From NCBI GenBank assembly GCA_020438215.1, contig JAGQUX010000019.1, positions 1-57,166 of the forward strand: DNA of 57,166 bases. Direction: 5' to 3'. Positions 9,583 through 17,569 of the stretch are shown one piece after another; the stretch's first letter is position 1, and every line of letters begins with the position of its first letter. Under the pieces are notes generated by a model that saw nothing but the letters and a program-made list of their open reading frames with translations, was not told where the DNA came from and searched no databases. This DNA is from Armatimonadota bacterium (lineage in GTDB: Bacteria > Armatimonadota > Fimbriimonadia > Fimbriimonadales > Fimbriimonadaceae). The translations under genes and the position numbers were made by a program.

Positions 9583-11361
9583 CTATGAAACCGTCCGGAA
9601 CGCGGCAGCAATTTTATTGATCAAAGCCGACTGAGATGGCAAGCTCATCCAGGCTGTCATCGGGGATTTGTGCTGAGTCAATTCTTTGACAATATCAGCG
9701 TTAACCAGTTCAGCAACTGACCATGGGTGATTGTGATCGGCGCGAAGTTGACGACTCCATTCCAAAACAGACACTGCCTCACCCAGCAAACCAAGTTCCC
9801 CTAGCCCCCTTGCGGCGGCATCAAGAGAGATTTGGTACGCCCGGAAGTCCTTCTTCCGATAAGAAGAACCTAGCCCAATGATGATGTTCTCAATTCCCTT
9901 TTTCTTGCGACCAAGAATGACCTGGCATGCCCCCAATGTAGACGCACCCATCGTATCAAAAACCGGATAGTTTGCTTTCTCTGCGTATTCCCGGCAAAGT
10001 AAAAAGTGTTCTTCCGCTAACTCGTAGTCATTCTTATAGAAATAAACAAACGCCGAGTTTCCATTATTCACCATTTTAAATCGATCACGTTCGAACTCAG
10101 AAGCTAGCGAGTAATCCTCAGTTTGGTAAACAGCAAGTGCCTCATCCAAAAAGCCACGGTGCCAGTCGTAAGATGCTCTGTTATGCCTTGAAATTTTGAT
10201 CCGGAAATCATTGCCTTCTTCAATTGCAAATTTAATGGAAAGGTCAGAATATTGATATGCTTGATCGTAATCACGGCGAACAAAGCAATCAAATGAAAGG
10301 GAATTGTATGCACTCGACAGACGGCGTGCATCTGTTTCATATGTAACTAGCTCCCTTAACCGCTTTTCAGAATCCGAGGATTGATGCAAAACTGAGTACG
10401 CCATTGCATTAAACAGAACGACAGTATTGCGTTCGGCTCCAGGCTCAATCACTGCGGCGAGGATTTCCTCTGCAAGTTCGTTATATCCCGTGGGCCGCTG
10501 ATACGCTTCCACATTCAAGGCCGCGTGAGAAAGGATCTCCATGTACTTCACGGGATCAGACTTTTTCATCCGCGCTAAACCATTGAGCAACACTTCCTCA
10601 GCTTCTGTTCTCAAAACCGTCAAGTTGTAGTCACTGTGAAGCGTGCCACGACGGGCCATCTTTGCATAACTCAAAAGATCCTTCGAGAATGAAGCTCCAG
10701 ATTCCGCCTCCAGCTTGTATCGAGCCTCATCGAACTCGTCGGTCACCTCAATATGGTTTCGACGATCGGATTCAATTCTGATCAAGCGTTCCCATGCTGA
10801 TTCGTTTTCGGGAGAGCGAGCCACCACACGTCGCAGAGCCTCTGTCACTCTATCAACATCAACTGCAGGCCCAAGGATCTCACACAATTTCAAATCCCGG
10901 TCGTTGAGATTACGCTTCCAAGTGCGCCGAAATGGAGCTAACCAGTCGTCATCCCATTCCGGAACAAGGTCACCATCGAATCGGGAGATGTGCTCTTGGA
11001 TCAGGGCCAAATGCTTGGCTTCATCTTCCGCGAGTGCAGCAGCATCCAACAATTCGCGCGAGGCATTGACGTCAGGTTCTGTGACGCAGAACTCAACTTC
11101 CCGATTGGTTATCGTAACAAATGGCTCAAGGGCATTGTTTTTTGAAATCTCGGAAAGGGCAACACGGAGCCGAGATAGCTTCTTCGCAGAATCACCTTCG
11201 GGCCAAATTTCATCGGCCAATACGGTTCGGAGCATCTTTCCGTTTGGCTCAAGAGCCACTCGTGCCAGCACCTTTGCGGCAGAACTCAACTTAAAGTCAA
11301 TTACCTCACCATTGATAGTGAGTGAGAATCCACCGACAAGTTTGAGTTCGACTTTGCTCAT
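9583..11361 (-). CDS. BTAD/SARP-type transcriptional regulator with TPR region
   Basis: A 592-residue regulator. The N-terminus (about 1-85) is an OmpR/SARP-like winged-helix domain: KLVGGFSLTINGE, then a DEIWPEG turn and LSRLRVALSEI recognition helix. A BTAD-like helical domain (about 90-240) and an array of helical, TPR-like repeats to the end follow. No ATPase domain sits between them, so this is neither a full AfsR nor a LuxR-LAL type. The ATG at 11361 has GGAAG four to five bases upstream; an in-frame start 30 bases earlier is less likely. It is transcribed away from the prepilin-like gene and may control it, which is inference from position only. Confidence 0.8.
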   Translation of the reverse strand: MSKVELKLVGGFSLTINGEVIDFKLSSAAKVLARVALEPNGKMLRTVLADEIWPEGDSAKKLSRLRVALSEISKNNALEPFVTITNREVEFCVTEPDVNASRELLDAAALAEDEAKHLALIQEHISRFDGDLVPEWDDDWLAPFRRTWKRNLNDRDLKLCEILGPAVDVDRVTEALRRVVARSPENESAWERLIRIESDRRNHIEVTDEFDEARYKLEAESGASFSKDLLSYAKMARRGTLHSDYNLTVLRTEAEEVLLNGLARMKKSDPVKYMEILSHAALNVEAYQRPTGYNELAEEILAAVIEPGAERNTVVLFNAMAYSVLHQSSDSEKRLRELVTYETDARRLSSAYNSLSFDCFVRRDYDQAYQYSDLSIKFAIEEGNDFRIKISRHNRASYDWHRGFLDEALAVYQTEDYSLASEFERDRFKMVNNGNSAFVYFYKNDYELAEEHFLLCREYAEKANYPVFDTMGASTLGACQVILGRKKKGIENIIIGLGSSYRKKDFRAYQISLDAAARGLGELGLLGEAVSVLEWSRQLRADHNHPWSVAELVNADIVKELTQHKSPMTAWMSLPSQSALINKIAAAFRTVS

Positions 11362-11517
11362 CTGCTTCCGTAAGGTACCAGCACGAAGCATTCCATAAGA
11401 CAGTGTTAAGTTTTGATTGGCGTTCTGTTAAACGCGATTAAGAGAGCGTTATGGCGAGCTGATGCAAGAGACAATCCTTCCTGTCCGTGACGTGTGCGCG
11501 GACGGTGAGTCTCAAAA

Positions 11518-12489
11518 ATGCGAAAGAAAGCCTTTACTTTGATTGAGTTGCTCGTGGTTATTGCGATCATCGCAATCCTCGCAGCTATCCTCTTCCCGGT
11601 TTTTGCCAAGGCAAAAGAAGCGGCAAAGAAGACCCAAGATCTCTCGAACATGAAGCAGATCGGTACTTCCATCCAGATCTATCTGGCTGACTACGACGAT
11701 ACCTATCCACAAGCCTACTACTATCCAAACGATAGTGGCTCCGGCACAGATGGCAATGGTGTTGGCGGATACGTTCAATGGACCGGTATGATCCAACCGT
11801 ACGTCAAGAACCTTCAAATCTTCGTCAGCCCTGGTGACCCGACAGGTGGCTTGGCACCGACCTGCTACGTTGGCAACAACAATGGCTACGGTGCTCCTTC
11901 CGGACAAACTCCGCAAGCTAGCTGCTCCACCATCCAAGACGTTCAAGCTCCGCGAAACAGCTACACCGCAAACGCGCTGGTTATGCCGCGCAAGCGACGA
12001 ACTGCTGACCCAATGAACGTTGTTGCTGCTACAGTCTTCGACGATATCTCCGGAACGATCATGGTCGCTCCACAAACCCACTATGCAACCTGTATCAACG
12101 GCGTTTCCAACGCTTCCGGTACCGCGTTCAAAACCCACCGACCGGCAAACGGAATCCTTTTGCTCAACGGCGACCGATTCCAAGGCGAAGATCCAGCCGA
12201 AGTTGGACTCTCCGCTTACCTTGCACTCGACCTTGCTCGAGCAAAAGCTGACCTTCAAGCTTGTAAAGATGGTACGCCAGCTGGTGCAGGTGGATTCTCC
12301 CACATCACATATGCTCAACCAGATCGCTGGAATGGCATGAGCGGTAACTACGTCTACACCGACACCCACGCTAAGAATGCAACCCTGGATGCAACTCTGA
12401 ACCCAGATCACTTCCAATGGGGCAAACGCGCATACACCGCTGGTGGCGGCGTTGTCGTTCGAGCTGACGGCGTTACTCCTGTCAACTAA
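11518..12489 (+). CDS. Prepilin-like protein, DUF1559/H-X9-DG type
   Basis: The N-terminus [20 protein letters not shown] is a class III signal. Prepilin peptidase should cut before the Phe of FTLIE and methylate it, and the hydrophobic helix then anchors or assembles the protein. The remaining 290 residues form a globular extracytoplasmic domain. [20 protein letters not shown] and the C-terminal [11 protein letters not shown] resemble the large DUF1559/H-X9-DG family of planctomycetes and Armatimonadota. Such proteins are thought to be pseudopilins, but their role is unknown. It is monocistronic, with a strong terminator. The short six-residue leader is complete. Confidence 0.88.
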   Translation: MRKKAFTLIELLVVIAIIAILAAILFPVFAKAKEAAKKTQDLSNMKQIGTSIQIYLADYDDTYPQAYYYPNDSGSGTDGNGVGGYVQWTGMIQPYVKNLQIFVSPGDPTGGLAPTCYVGNNNGYGAPSGQTPQASCSTIQDVQAPRNSYTANALVMPRKRRTADPMNVVAATVFDDISGTIMVAPQTHYATCINGVSNASGTAFKTHRPANGILLLNGDRFQGEDPAEVGLSAYLALDLARAKADLQACKDGTPAGAGGFSHITYAQPDRWNGMSGNYVYTDTHAKNATLDATLNPDHFQWGKRAYTAGGGVVVRADGVTPVN

Positions 12490-12551
12490 ACACAAAACTC
12501 TTGTTGGTCTAGCCGGGGTTGGCAACAACCCTGTGTCGATCAAAGGAAACC

Positions 12552-12592
12552 AAGAACCGGGCGGGGGCTATGTCCCCTGCCCGTTCTTTTTT
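12552..12592 (+). terminator. Rho-independent terminator after the prepilin-like gene
   Basis: Arms AAGAACCGGGCGGGG and CCCCTGCCCGTTCTT pair with one bulged C and one G-T pair, and six T residues follow. It ends about 10 bases before the ArsR gene's -35 box. Confidence 0.9.
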
Positions 12593-12601
12593 ACCAGCCC
12601 C

Positions 12602-12651
12602 TTGACATCTTCGGTATTTTAGTGTTATATTTCTATTTGGTTATATAACCA
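12602..12651 (+). promoter_or_regulatory. Promoter and palindromic operator of the arsR-SRPBCC operon
   Basis: TTGACA (12602-12607) and TTATAT (12625-12630) are separated by exactly 17 bases, a near-consensus housekeeping promoter. A perfect 14-bp palindrome, TGGTTATATAACCA (12638-12651), covers the expected transcription start. That position and symmetry suit an autorepressing ArsR dimer. The start codon follows 9 bases later with no clear Shine-Dalgarno. Confidence 0.85.
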
Positions 12652-12660
12652 CTAATTTAT

Positions 12661-13005
12661 ATGTCTACCGATACGCTCAGCCTGACCTTCTTTGCTCTTG
12701 CCGATCCGACAAGACGCAGGATTCTGTCTCGCCTCATCAAGGGGCCAGCGACAGTAATGGAGTTGGCTTCCCCGTTTGAGATGTCTCAGCCCGCCGTGAC
12801 CAAACACCTCAAGGTGCTAGAACGCGCGGGACTCATCAAGCGAGGAAAGAAGGCACAGTATCGTCCGTGTGAACTCAATGCCGAGCCGCTTCAAACGGCA
12901 TCGGCTTGGATCATGGACTACCGCACTTTCTGGGAAGAGAGCTTTGATCGGTTAGACGCTTATTTACAAGAACTACAAACCCAAGAATCAGAGGACGAAT
13001 CGTGA
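12661..13005 (+). CDS. ArsR/SmtB family transcriptional repressor
   Basis: A 114-residue winged-helix regulator. FFALADPTRRRILSRL is the family's first helix pair, and MSQPAVTKHLKVLERAGLI is the recognition helix with the beta-wing start. The metal-binding ELCVCD-type motif of ArsR is absent. This fits the subgroup that regulates SRPBCC genes rather than metal resistance. The stop overlaps the next start by four bases (GTGA), so translation is coupled. It probably represses its own operon through the palindrome at 12638-12651. Confidence 0.92.
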   Translation: MSTDTLSLTFFALADPTRRRILSRLIKGPATVMELASPFEMSQPAVTKHLKVLERAGLIKRGKKAQYRPCELNAEPLQTASAWIMDYRTFWEESFDRLDAYLQELQTQESEDES

Positions 13006-13484
13006 ACTCAGACAAACTCACCGTAACAACTCCCAGCGACACAGAAATCCTGATGACTCGCTATTTCGATGCTCCGAAAGACGTGGTCTTTCGCTTTTTC
13101 ACTGACTATTCCACGCATCCAAAATGGGTGGGATGTGGGATGGCCAAGTCTTTGGAAAGCACAGGCGGAAACAGCATCGGCGATCCTTGGAAATGGGTGA
13201 TGGATATGGGCGATGGCAACATCTGCGAGTTCTTCGGGCAATGTCTGGAACACATCGAAGGTGAAAAATCAGCGCGGACATTCATGTTCAACATGCCCAG
13301 TATTCGTGAAATGGTCACGGTGGAAGTTGCGACATTTACCTCCGAAGGCGATCGAACGAAGATTGAAATTCTTGTCCGCCACCTCGATCAGGCGTCCCGT
13401 GATGGGCAAATTGCTTCTGGAATGGAACATGGCGCGTCAATGACATACGATAATCTAGAGACTCTCATCAAGGAGAATTCATGA
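13002..13484 (+). CDS. SRPBCC (AHSA1-like) protein 1
   Basis: A 160-residue START/Bet v1-like fold protein. These have a deep hydrophobic pocket and bind small ligands or, in the AHSA1 branch, Hsp90. The MTRYFDAPKDVVFRFFTDYS block is the typical first strand and helix, and HGASMTYDNLETLI the final long helix. The start is GTG, overlapping the arsR stop. It differs more from the next two copies than they do from each other. Ligand unknown. Confidence 0.82.
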   Translation: MNSDKLTVTTPSDTEILMTRYFDAPKDVVFRFFTDYSTHPKWVGCGMAKSLESTGGNSIGDPWKWVMDMGDGNICEFFGQCLEHIEGEKSARTFMFNMPSIREMVTVEVATFTSEGDRTKIEILVRHLDQASRDGQIASGMEHGASMTYDNLETLIKENS

Positions 13485-13918
13485 ACCTTCAAACCGTCAT
13501 CATTGAACGAGAATTCGCTCATCCCCTCGAAGTCATCTTCCGAGCGTTTGTTGATCCGGAGATCAGCACCAAATGGATCGCTCCCGATGGCTTCCAATGC
13601 ATCGAGAATGTTAACGAAGCGCGTGTCGGTGGCATATCCCGAACAGTTCTGCAGGATCGCGAAGGCAACACTTCAGTGTGCGAAGGAAATATTATCGAGT
13701 TTATTGAAAACCAAGAATTTGAGATTGAATTTTGGCTCCAGTTCGGCGATTTCAAGATTGAGGGACTCAAGAACAAGACAACATTCAAGCAAAGTGATCT
13801 CGGTACAAAAGTAATAGTCGAACTTCTGGTTCCTGAAGGCGACTTCGTAACAGGTGCTACTGCTGGATGGAACCAATCCTTCGACAACCTGGAGAAGCAA
13901 CTGGAACAAAGCTCATGA
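13481..13918 (+). CDS. SRPBCC (AHSA1-like) protein 2
   Basis: A 145-residue paralogue. The block FRAFVDPEISTKWIAPDGF is nearly the same as in the next gene (FRAFVDPEILPKWIAPDGF), pointing to a fairly recent duplication. The long terminal helix is NQSFDNLEKQLE. The ATG overlaps the previous stop (ATGA), so the genes are translationally coupled. Ligand unknown. Confidence 0.84.
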   Translation: MNLQTVIIEREFAHPLEVIFRAFVDPEISTKWIAPDGFQCIENVNEARVGGISRTVLQDREGNTSVCEGNIIEFIENQEFEIEFWLQFGDFKIEGLKNKTTFKQSDLGTKVIVELLVPEGDFVTGATAGWNQSFDNLEKQLEQSS

Positions 13919-14340
13919 AAGGAAACACAGTATTCGTAGAGCGCGAATTTACCCACCCTATCAAAACGGTATTTCGTGCATTCGTTGACCCTGAAATACT
14001 ACCAAAGTGGATTGCTCCCGACGGGTTCGAGTGTGTCGAGGCATTGTTTGAGCCTTTCGTCGGTGGGAAGACTCGAACGGTATTCCGCAATACGGACGGC
14101 GTTGATGCCGTGACCGAAGGTGTTATCACAGAATTTGTCGTGAACCAAGTCATTTCAATGGAGTTCCAGATTGAATTTGGTGACTTCAGCTTGGACGGAT
14201 TGAGAAACACATGGCATTTCTATGAAACGGGGTCGGGGGTGAGAGTGACATTTGAAACGAACGTGCCCGAAGGTGAGTTTGCTGAAGGTTGTGCCACATC
14301 CACAAACCAATCTTTCGACAACTTGGAGAAAGTTCTCTAG
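13915..14340 (+). CDS. SRPBCC (AHSA1-like) protein 3
   Basis: A 141-residue close paralogue of protein 2. I place the start at the ATG that overlaps the previous stop (ATGA), matching the coupling seen in the two preceding junctions. A longer reading from 13867 would add 16 residues with no SRPBCC similarity. The C-terminal helix TNQSFDNLEKVL is conserved with protein 2. Confidence 0.85.
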   Translation: MKGNTVFVEREFTHPIKTVFRAFVDPEILPKWIAPDGFECVEALFEPFVGGKTRTVFRNTDGVDAVTEGVITEFVVNQVISMEFQIEFGDFSLDGLRNTWHFYETGSGVRVTFETNVPEGEFAEGCATSTNQSFDNLEKVL

Positions 14341-14390
14341 GCATCATTCTGCGGACGCTTCGCTCATCTCATTCAAACTGTAGCTACGAG

Positions 14391-14891
14391 ATGAGCGAGA
14401 CGCCCAGCAAACTCCGAGTATCTATTCCCTACTCCCGCGAGGTCATCATGACGTGGCTCCTCCACGCACCCCGCGATCTTGTTTGGGATGTCATCACCCA
14501 ACCCGAGCATATTGAAAAGTGGTGGGGGCACCGCGATGACGAAGAAGTGTCCGTCTCCATGAAGTCAGACTTCAAGCTCGGGAATCGCTACGATCTTGTG
14601 CTCACCGTCAAAGGAGAAAAGCACCCCTTCCGAGGTGAATATCTCGGCATCTGGTCTCCGCAGGAAGTCAAATTCACGCAGGTCTATGACATCGATCCTG
14701 CCAATCCTCGCGCGGTGACAATCAATCAGAAGCTTGAAGCCCATGACGACCTCACCGAGATGATTATGAAGGTGAAGTTCGAATCCCCCGCCGCACTTGA
14801 CGCTGAACTCGAAAATGGCATGGAGTTTGGGGTCGAGCAAAGCTTCAAAGCACTGGATCAGTATCTGAAAACGCTCGTCACCGAGGAATAA
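14391..14891 (+). CDS. SRPBCC (AHSA1-like) protein 4
   Basis: A 166-residue member of the same fold. WLLHAPRDLVWDVITQPEHI and KWWGHRDD are typical of the activator-of-Hsp90-like branch. The terminal helix is VEQSFKALDQYLKTL. The start at 14391 keeps the SRPBCC N-terminus; an upstream in-frame ATG at 14289 would overlap the previous gene. It lies 50 bases after protein 3, so it may be in the same transcript. It is more distant from the other three. Confidence 0.83.
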   Translation: MSETPSKLRVSIPYSREVIMTWLLHAPRDLVWDVITQPEHIEKWWGHRDDEEVSVSMKSDFKLGNRYDLVLTVKGEKHPFRGEYLGIWSPQEVKFTQVYDIDPANPRAVTINQKLEAHDDLTEMIMKVKFESPAALDAELENGMEFGVEQSFKALDQYLKTLVTEE

Positions 14892-14948
14892 ACACTTTTT
14901 TCTAAAGATTTCTGGAACCGATTCCAGCCTGCCACGATTACGGCAGAC

Positions 14949-15578
14949 ATGCTTGCAAAATCACTTGCTGTTTCCGCGATTGTCGGAGCATCTATCCTGG
15001 CGGTTGCCGCTGTTCAAAACGTTGCATCAAAGCCAGAAGATGCTAAGCCAATCGGTGTCGGCAAGATGGTTCCCAAGGTGAACCTCACGAGCCTGGAAGG
15101 CAAGTCCACTTCCCTGGAATCGATCATCAATAACAAAACCACCGTTCTGATTTTCTACCGAGGCGGATGGTGCCCGTTCTGTATGCGCCACTTGAAGGAT
15201 CTTGGTTCAATCACCGGCGACCTTAAGGAAATGGGAGCGCAGATTGTTGCCATCAGCCCGGATAAGCCCGAAGACCTTAAAGCATCAATCGACAAAAATG
15301 AACTTGCTTACAAACTGTTCTCCGATTCCAGCGCCGAGGCGATGAAAGCGTTTGGTGTGGCCTTCCGGTTGGACGACGAAACTTTTGGCATGTACAAAGA
15401 GCGGTTCAACATCGATCTGGAGCGATCCAGCGGTCAAAACCACCACATCCTTCCTGTCCCCTCGGTTTATGTTGTAAACGGCAAGGGCAAGATCAAATTT
15501 GCTCACAACGACCCGAATTACCGCGTGCGGCTCGAAGCCGATAAAGTGCTCGCCGCCGCGAAATCAGCTTCTCAGTAA
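14949..15578 (+). CDS. Exported peroxiredoxin/AhpC-TSA-like thioredoxin-fold protein
   Basis: A 209-residue protein with an N-terminal signal or anchor helix (residues about 5-22), then a thioredoxin fold. The active site is RGGWCPFCMRHL, a CxxC version of the peroxiredoxin-like family whose peroxidatic Cys sits in this loop. IVAISPDKPEDLKAS and the late LPVPSVYVVNGKGKIKFAH (cis-Pro strand) complete the fold. It probably reduces peroxides or disulfides in the periplasm. No clear Shine-Dalgarno is seen. A terminator follows 20 bases after the stop. Confidence 0.87.
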   Translation: MLAKSLAVSAIVGASILAVAAVQNVASKPEDAKPIGVGKMVPKVNLTSLEGKSTSLESIINNKTTVLIFYRGGWCPFCMRHLKDLGSITGDLKEMGAQIVAISPDKPEDLKASIDKNELAYKLFSDSSAEAMKAFGVAFRLDDETFGMYKERFNIDLERSSGQNHHILPVPSVYVVNGKGKIKFAHNDPNYRVRLEADKVLAAAKSASQ

Positions 15579-15597
15579 GTGACAAGGCAATAGCATC

Positions 15598-15627
15598 GGG
15601 CGCCGATCATTCGGCGCCCATTTTTTT
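15598..15627 (+). terminator. Rho-independent terminator
   Basis: GGGCGCCGA / TCGGCGCCC form a perfect nine-base stem with loop TCAT, followed by A and seven T residues. It separates the thioredoxin-fold gene from the convergent membrane-protein operon, whose last stop codon touches the T run. Confidence 0.94.
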
Positions 15628-16132
15628 ATGGAAAAGTTGGAAAAGTGTTGATGCCTCTGGTCACTTCTGTCCATGTGAAAACAAAAAATATGAGCATCAA
15701 AAAAACGACAGCGTATAGCAAGAACTTTCCAATGTCGTCGAAAAGGCCTTGCTCTTCATTCTCTTCTTCTTTCTGAGCTATCGCTGGGGCGGGCCGAGGC
15801 TTGCGATGCAACAATCTACTTTCTAAAGCTCCGATCTTCCTGGCGTGATGCTTGAGCTTTTCATCCTGCTCATCCACACGATCTTCAAACGCTTCAAACC
15901 GCTGATTGATCAGCTCATCCAAATTCGTCTGCCGAATCTCCGCTAGCATCCTGCCAACGACCAGCGGGCCGGCGCCAGTTGCCTCGCAAACCGCCCCGAC
16001 CGTTGCCTTCTCCGAACCGCCAAACTCGTTGTAACTGAGGCGCGTGAGGATTTCACTCACCTCCCCATCCGTGAGTTCCTCCCGCATCAAAACGCGCTCC
16101 TCTATGGAGAATTGATCTTCAAATTTTTGCAC
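15626..16132 (-). CDS. Membrane-anchored protein with repeated N-terminal helical module (copy F)
   Basis: I do not recognise a named family. Residues 1-75 form a helical module shared with three other proteins of this operon and, in its first part, with a fourth. It includes ELTDGEVSEILTRLS, then EKATVGAVCEATGAGPLVVG, then MLAEIRQTNL, which looks like a helix-turn-helix. A coiled-coil segment (about 78-108) follows. One transmembrane helix (about 136-158) sits near the C-terminus with only about 10 residues beyond it. The start is GTG, three bases after the preceding stop, so it is probably coupled. It is last in the six-gene operon. Confidence 0.78.
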   Translation of the reverse strand: MQKFEDQFSIEERVLMREELTDGEVSEILTRLSYNEFGGSEKATVGAVCEATGAGPLVVGRMLAEIRQTNLDELINQRFEAFEDRVDEQDEKLKHHARKIGALESRLLHRKPRPAPAIAQKEEENEEQGLFDDIGKFLLYAVVFLMLIFFVFTWTEVTRGINTFPTFP

Positions 16133-16135
16133 AGC

Positions 16136-16303
16136 TTACGGCCCAGTGTAGTGGCGCATTCTTTGTGGCCCAACGATCACATCGTCGGCATCTAGATGAC
16201 CAGACATCGTCAAGAGCATTCCGATCACGCCCAGAATAGCGAGAATGCCGACAATCACCCAAAATCCGTTGCCCTTATCTTTTCCGTGACCGTGCTGTAG
16301 CAT
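16136..16303 (-). CDS. Small single-span membrane protein
   Basis: A 55-residue protein (61 if an in-frame TTG at 16321 is used). A Gly/His/Lys-rich N-terminus is followed by one transmembrane helix (WVIVGILAILGVIGMLL) and a short acidic tail. It lacks the shared module of its neighbours. The operon position, with three bases to the next gene, argues that it is real. Function unknown. Confidence 0.55.
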   Translation of the reverse strand: MLQHGHGKDKGNGFWVIVGILAILGVIGMLLTMSGHLDADDVIVGPQRMRHYTGP

Positions 16304-16352
16304 CTCAGTTGACCCATTCAATATTACAGCGATCTGTCTTCCAAAGTTGCGA

Positions 16353-16595
16353 CTAACCCTTCAGTATTGCGTAAAGAAGCAGGAACGAAACAAGCCCAAC
16401 AACAACCAGAATACTCATTACAAGAACAGCATCCAAATGGGCAATTTCTTCGTTTCGGAGCCTCTTGCGGAACCTGATCAAGTGGTTTGGCGTTCGCACA
16501 CCTTCCCGATCCAGTATCTCGCGCACCAAGGAATCCGTGAGCTCTTCTTTCAGAAGCTCACGTTCATCCGGCGAAAACTGTTCTTCAAATCTCAT
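16353..16595 (-). CDS. Truncated/divergent member of the module family (copy D)
   Basis: An 80-residue protein. Residues 1-30 match copies B and C almost exactly (FEEQFSPDERELL.EELTDS), but the following helix-turn-helix-like part is gone. It is replaced by about 22 unrelated residues and a terminal transmembrane helix (VLVMSILVVVGLVSFLLLYA). The start overlaps the previous stop (ATGA). It could be a decay product of a duplication or a dimerisation partner that cannot carry out the module's second function. Confidence 0.6.
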   Translation of the reverse strand: MRFEEQFSPDERELLKEELTDSLVREILDREGVRTPNHLIRFRKRLRNEEIAHLDAVLVMSILVVVGLVSFLLLYAILKG

Positions 16596-17569
16596 TCCGC
16601 AACATCCGCAGCCATTCTTACCTTCTCGACAAACTCGGGAAAATACTCTTTGACTTCCGCCATTGTGGGAATCCGATCCGTTAAGCTTTTTAAATCAACA
16701 ACGTAGCATTCATTGGTCGCCTCAAAATAAAGAATCTTGTGAGTTTCATCAATGACTTTAGCGAGAGGAGGATTCTTAAAATATGCACTGTGATCTGCAT
16801 GCTTAGCCGGGAATGCACGTGAGGCTTCCATGGGAGTAGCCGGCCTGCGGATTGCCCCTCCGTATAAAGACATCACAACATTGTTTACAGCAGGATCATA
16901 TGTAAAGTGTCTATCGAATGGAAGCGTCGTAAATTCCAGCGGCTGAGATGGTTTCGATGTCGAAACATCATTAAAGATCCTTGTTGAACTTCCATAATCA
17001 GGAGTTTCAGTAGGAGTATTTCTTACCGCATTATTGGCCAAAAGGATGAACCCAACAAAAATGGCTAGCACAACGAAGATCGTAGCCTCGATTGTGTTCC
17101 GCTCTTCCCGAAGATTCCGCTTGACTGCTTCCCTACGCCCAATCCGCTCTTCTGCAATCTTTCGCATCTCAAGCTTGAGTTTTCGTTCGTACTCATCATC
17201 TTGCGCTGTTGGTTTGTGATAAGTATGCGAAGATTGCCGCGACACTCTTTTGAGTTCATCGACTGTTGCTTCGATGCGTGAATCTCGCTCCTCGGAACGC
17301 CGTTCAAAATCGGTTACCGTGGTCTCTAAACGGTCAATTCTATGACCAAACAGCTTATGCAAGTTCGTTTGCCGGATCTCCGCCAGCATCCGCCCAACCA
17401 CCATCGGGCCAACACCTGTCGCTTCACACACCGCCCCGACGGTTGCTTTTTCCGATCCACCCAGCTCAGCAACGCTCAACCGATCCAGAATCTCGCGCAC
17501 CTCGGAATCCGTGAGCTCTTCGTTCAGAAGTTCACGTTCATCCGGCGAAAACTGCTCTTCAAATCTCAT
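16592..17569 (-). CDS. Module-family membrane protein with extracytoplasmic domain (copy C)
   Basis: A 325-residue protein. The N-terminal helical module (1-70) is nearly identical to copy B. A charged coiled-coil linker (about 75-155) and one transmembrane helix (about 160-180) follow. The C-terminal domain (about 210-325) is also shared with copy B, with conserved YDPAVN, a CYVVD strand and EVKEYFPEFV. Topology is predicted N-in, C-out. The coiled coil is about 50 residues longer than in copy B. The start overlaps the previous stop (ATGA). I recognise no enzymatic motif. Function unknown. Confidence 0.78.
   Translation of the reverse strand: MRFEEQFSPDERELLNEELTDSEVREILDRLSVAELGGSEKATVGAVCEATGVGPMVVGRMLAEIRQTNLHKLFGHRIDRLETTVTDFERRSEERDSRIEATVDELKRVSRQSSHTYHKPTAQDDEYERKLKLEMRKIAEERIGRREAVKRNLREERNTIEATIFVVLAIFVGFILLANNAVRNTPTETPDYGSSTRIFNDVSTSKPSQPLEFTTLPFDRHFTYDPAVNNVVMSLYGGAIRRPATPMEASRAFPAKHADHSAYFKNPPLAKVIDETHKILYFEATNECYVVDLKSLTDRIPTMAEVKEYFPEFVEKVRMAADVAE
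17360..17569 (-). repeat. Near-identical 5' block, copy 1 (of copy C gene)
   Basis: By hand alignment this 210-base block differs from 18205-18414 at about 11 positions and has no gaps. It encodes the shared N-terminal module. Similarity drops sharply just past it. Confidence 0.88.

Noticed and set aside
11512-12543. A 343-codon frame on the minus strand
   Set aside because: It lies wholly antisense to the clear prepilin-like gene, is rich in Cys/Ser/Val runs typical of shadows, and would start within the terminator.
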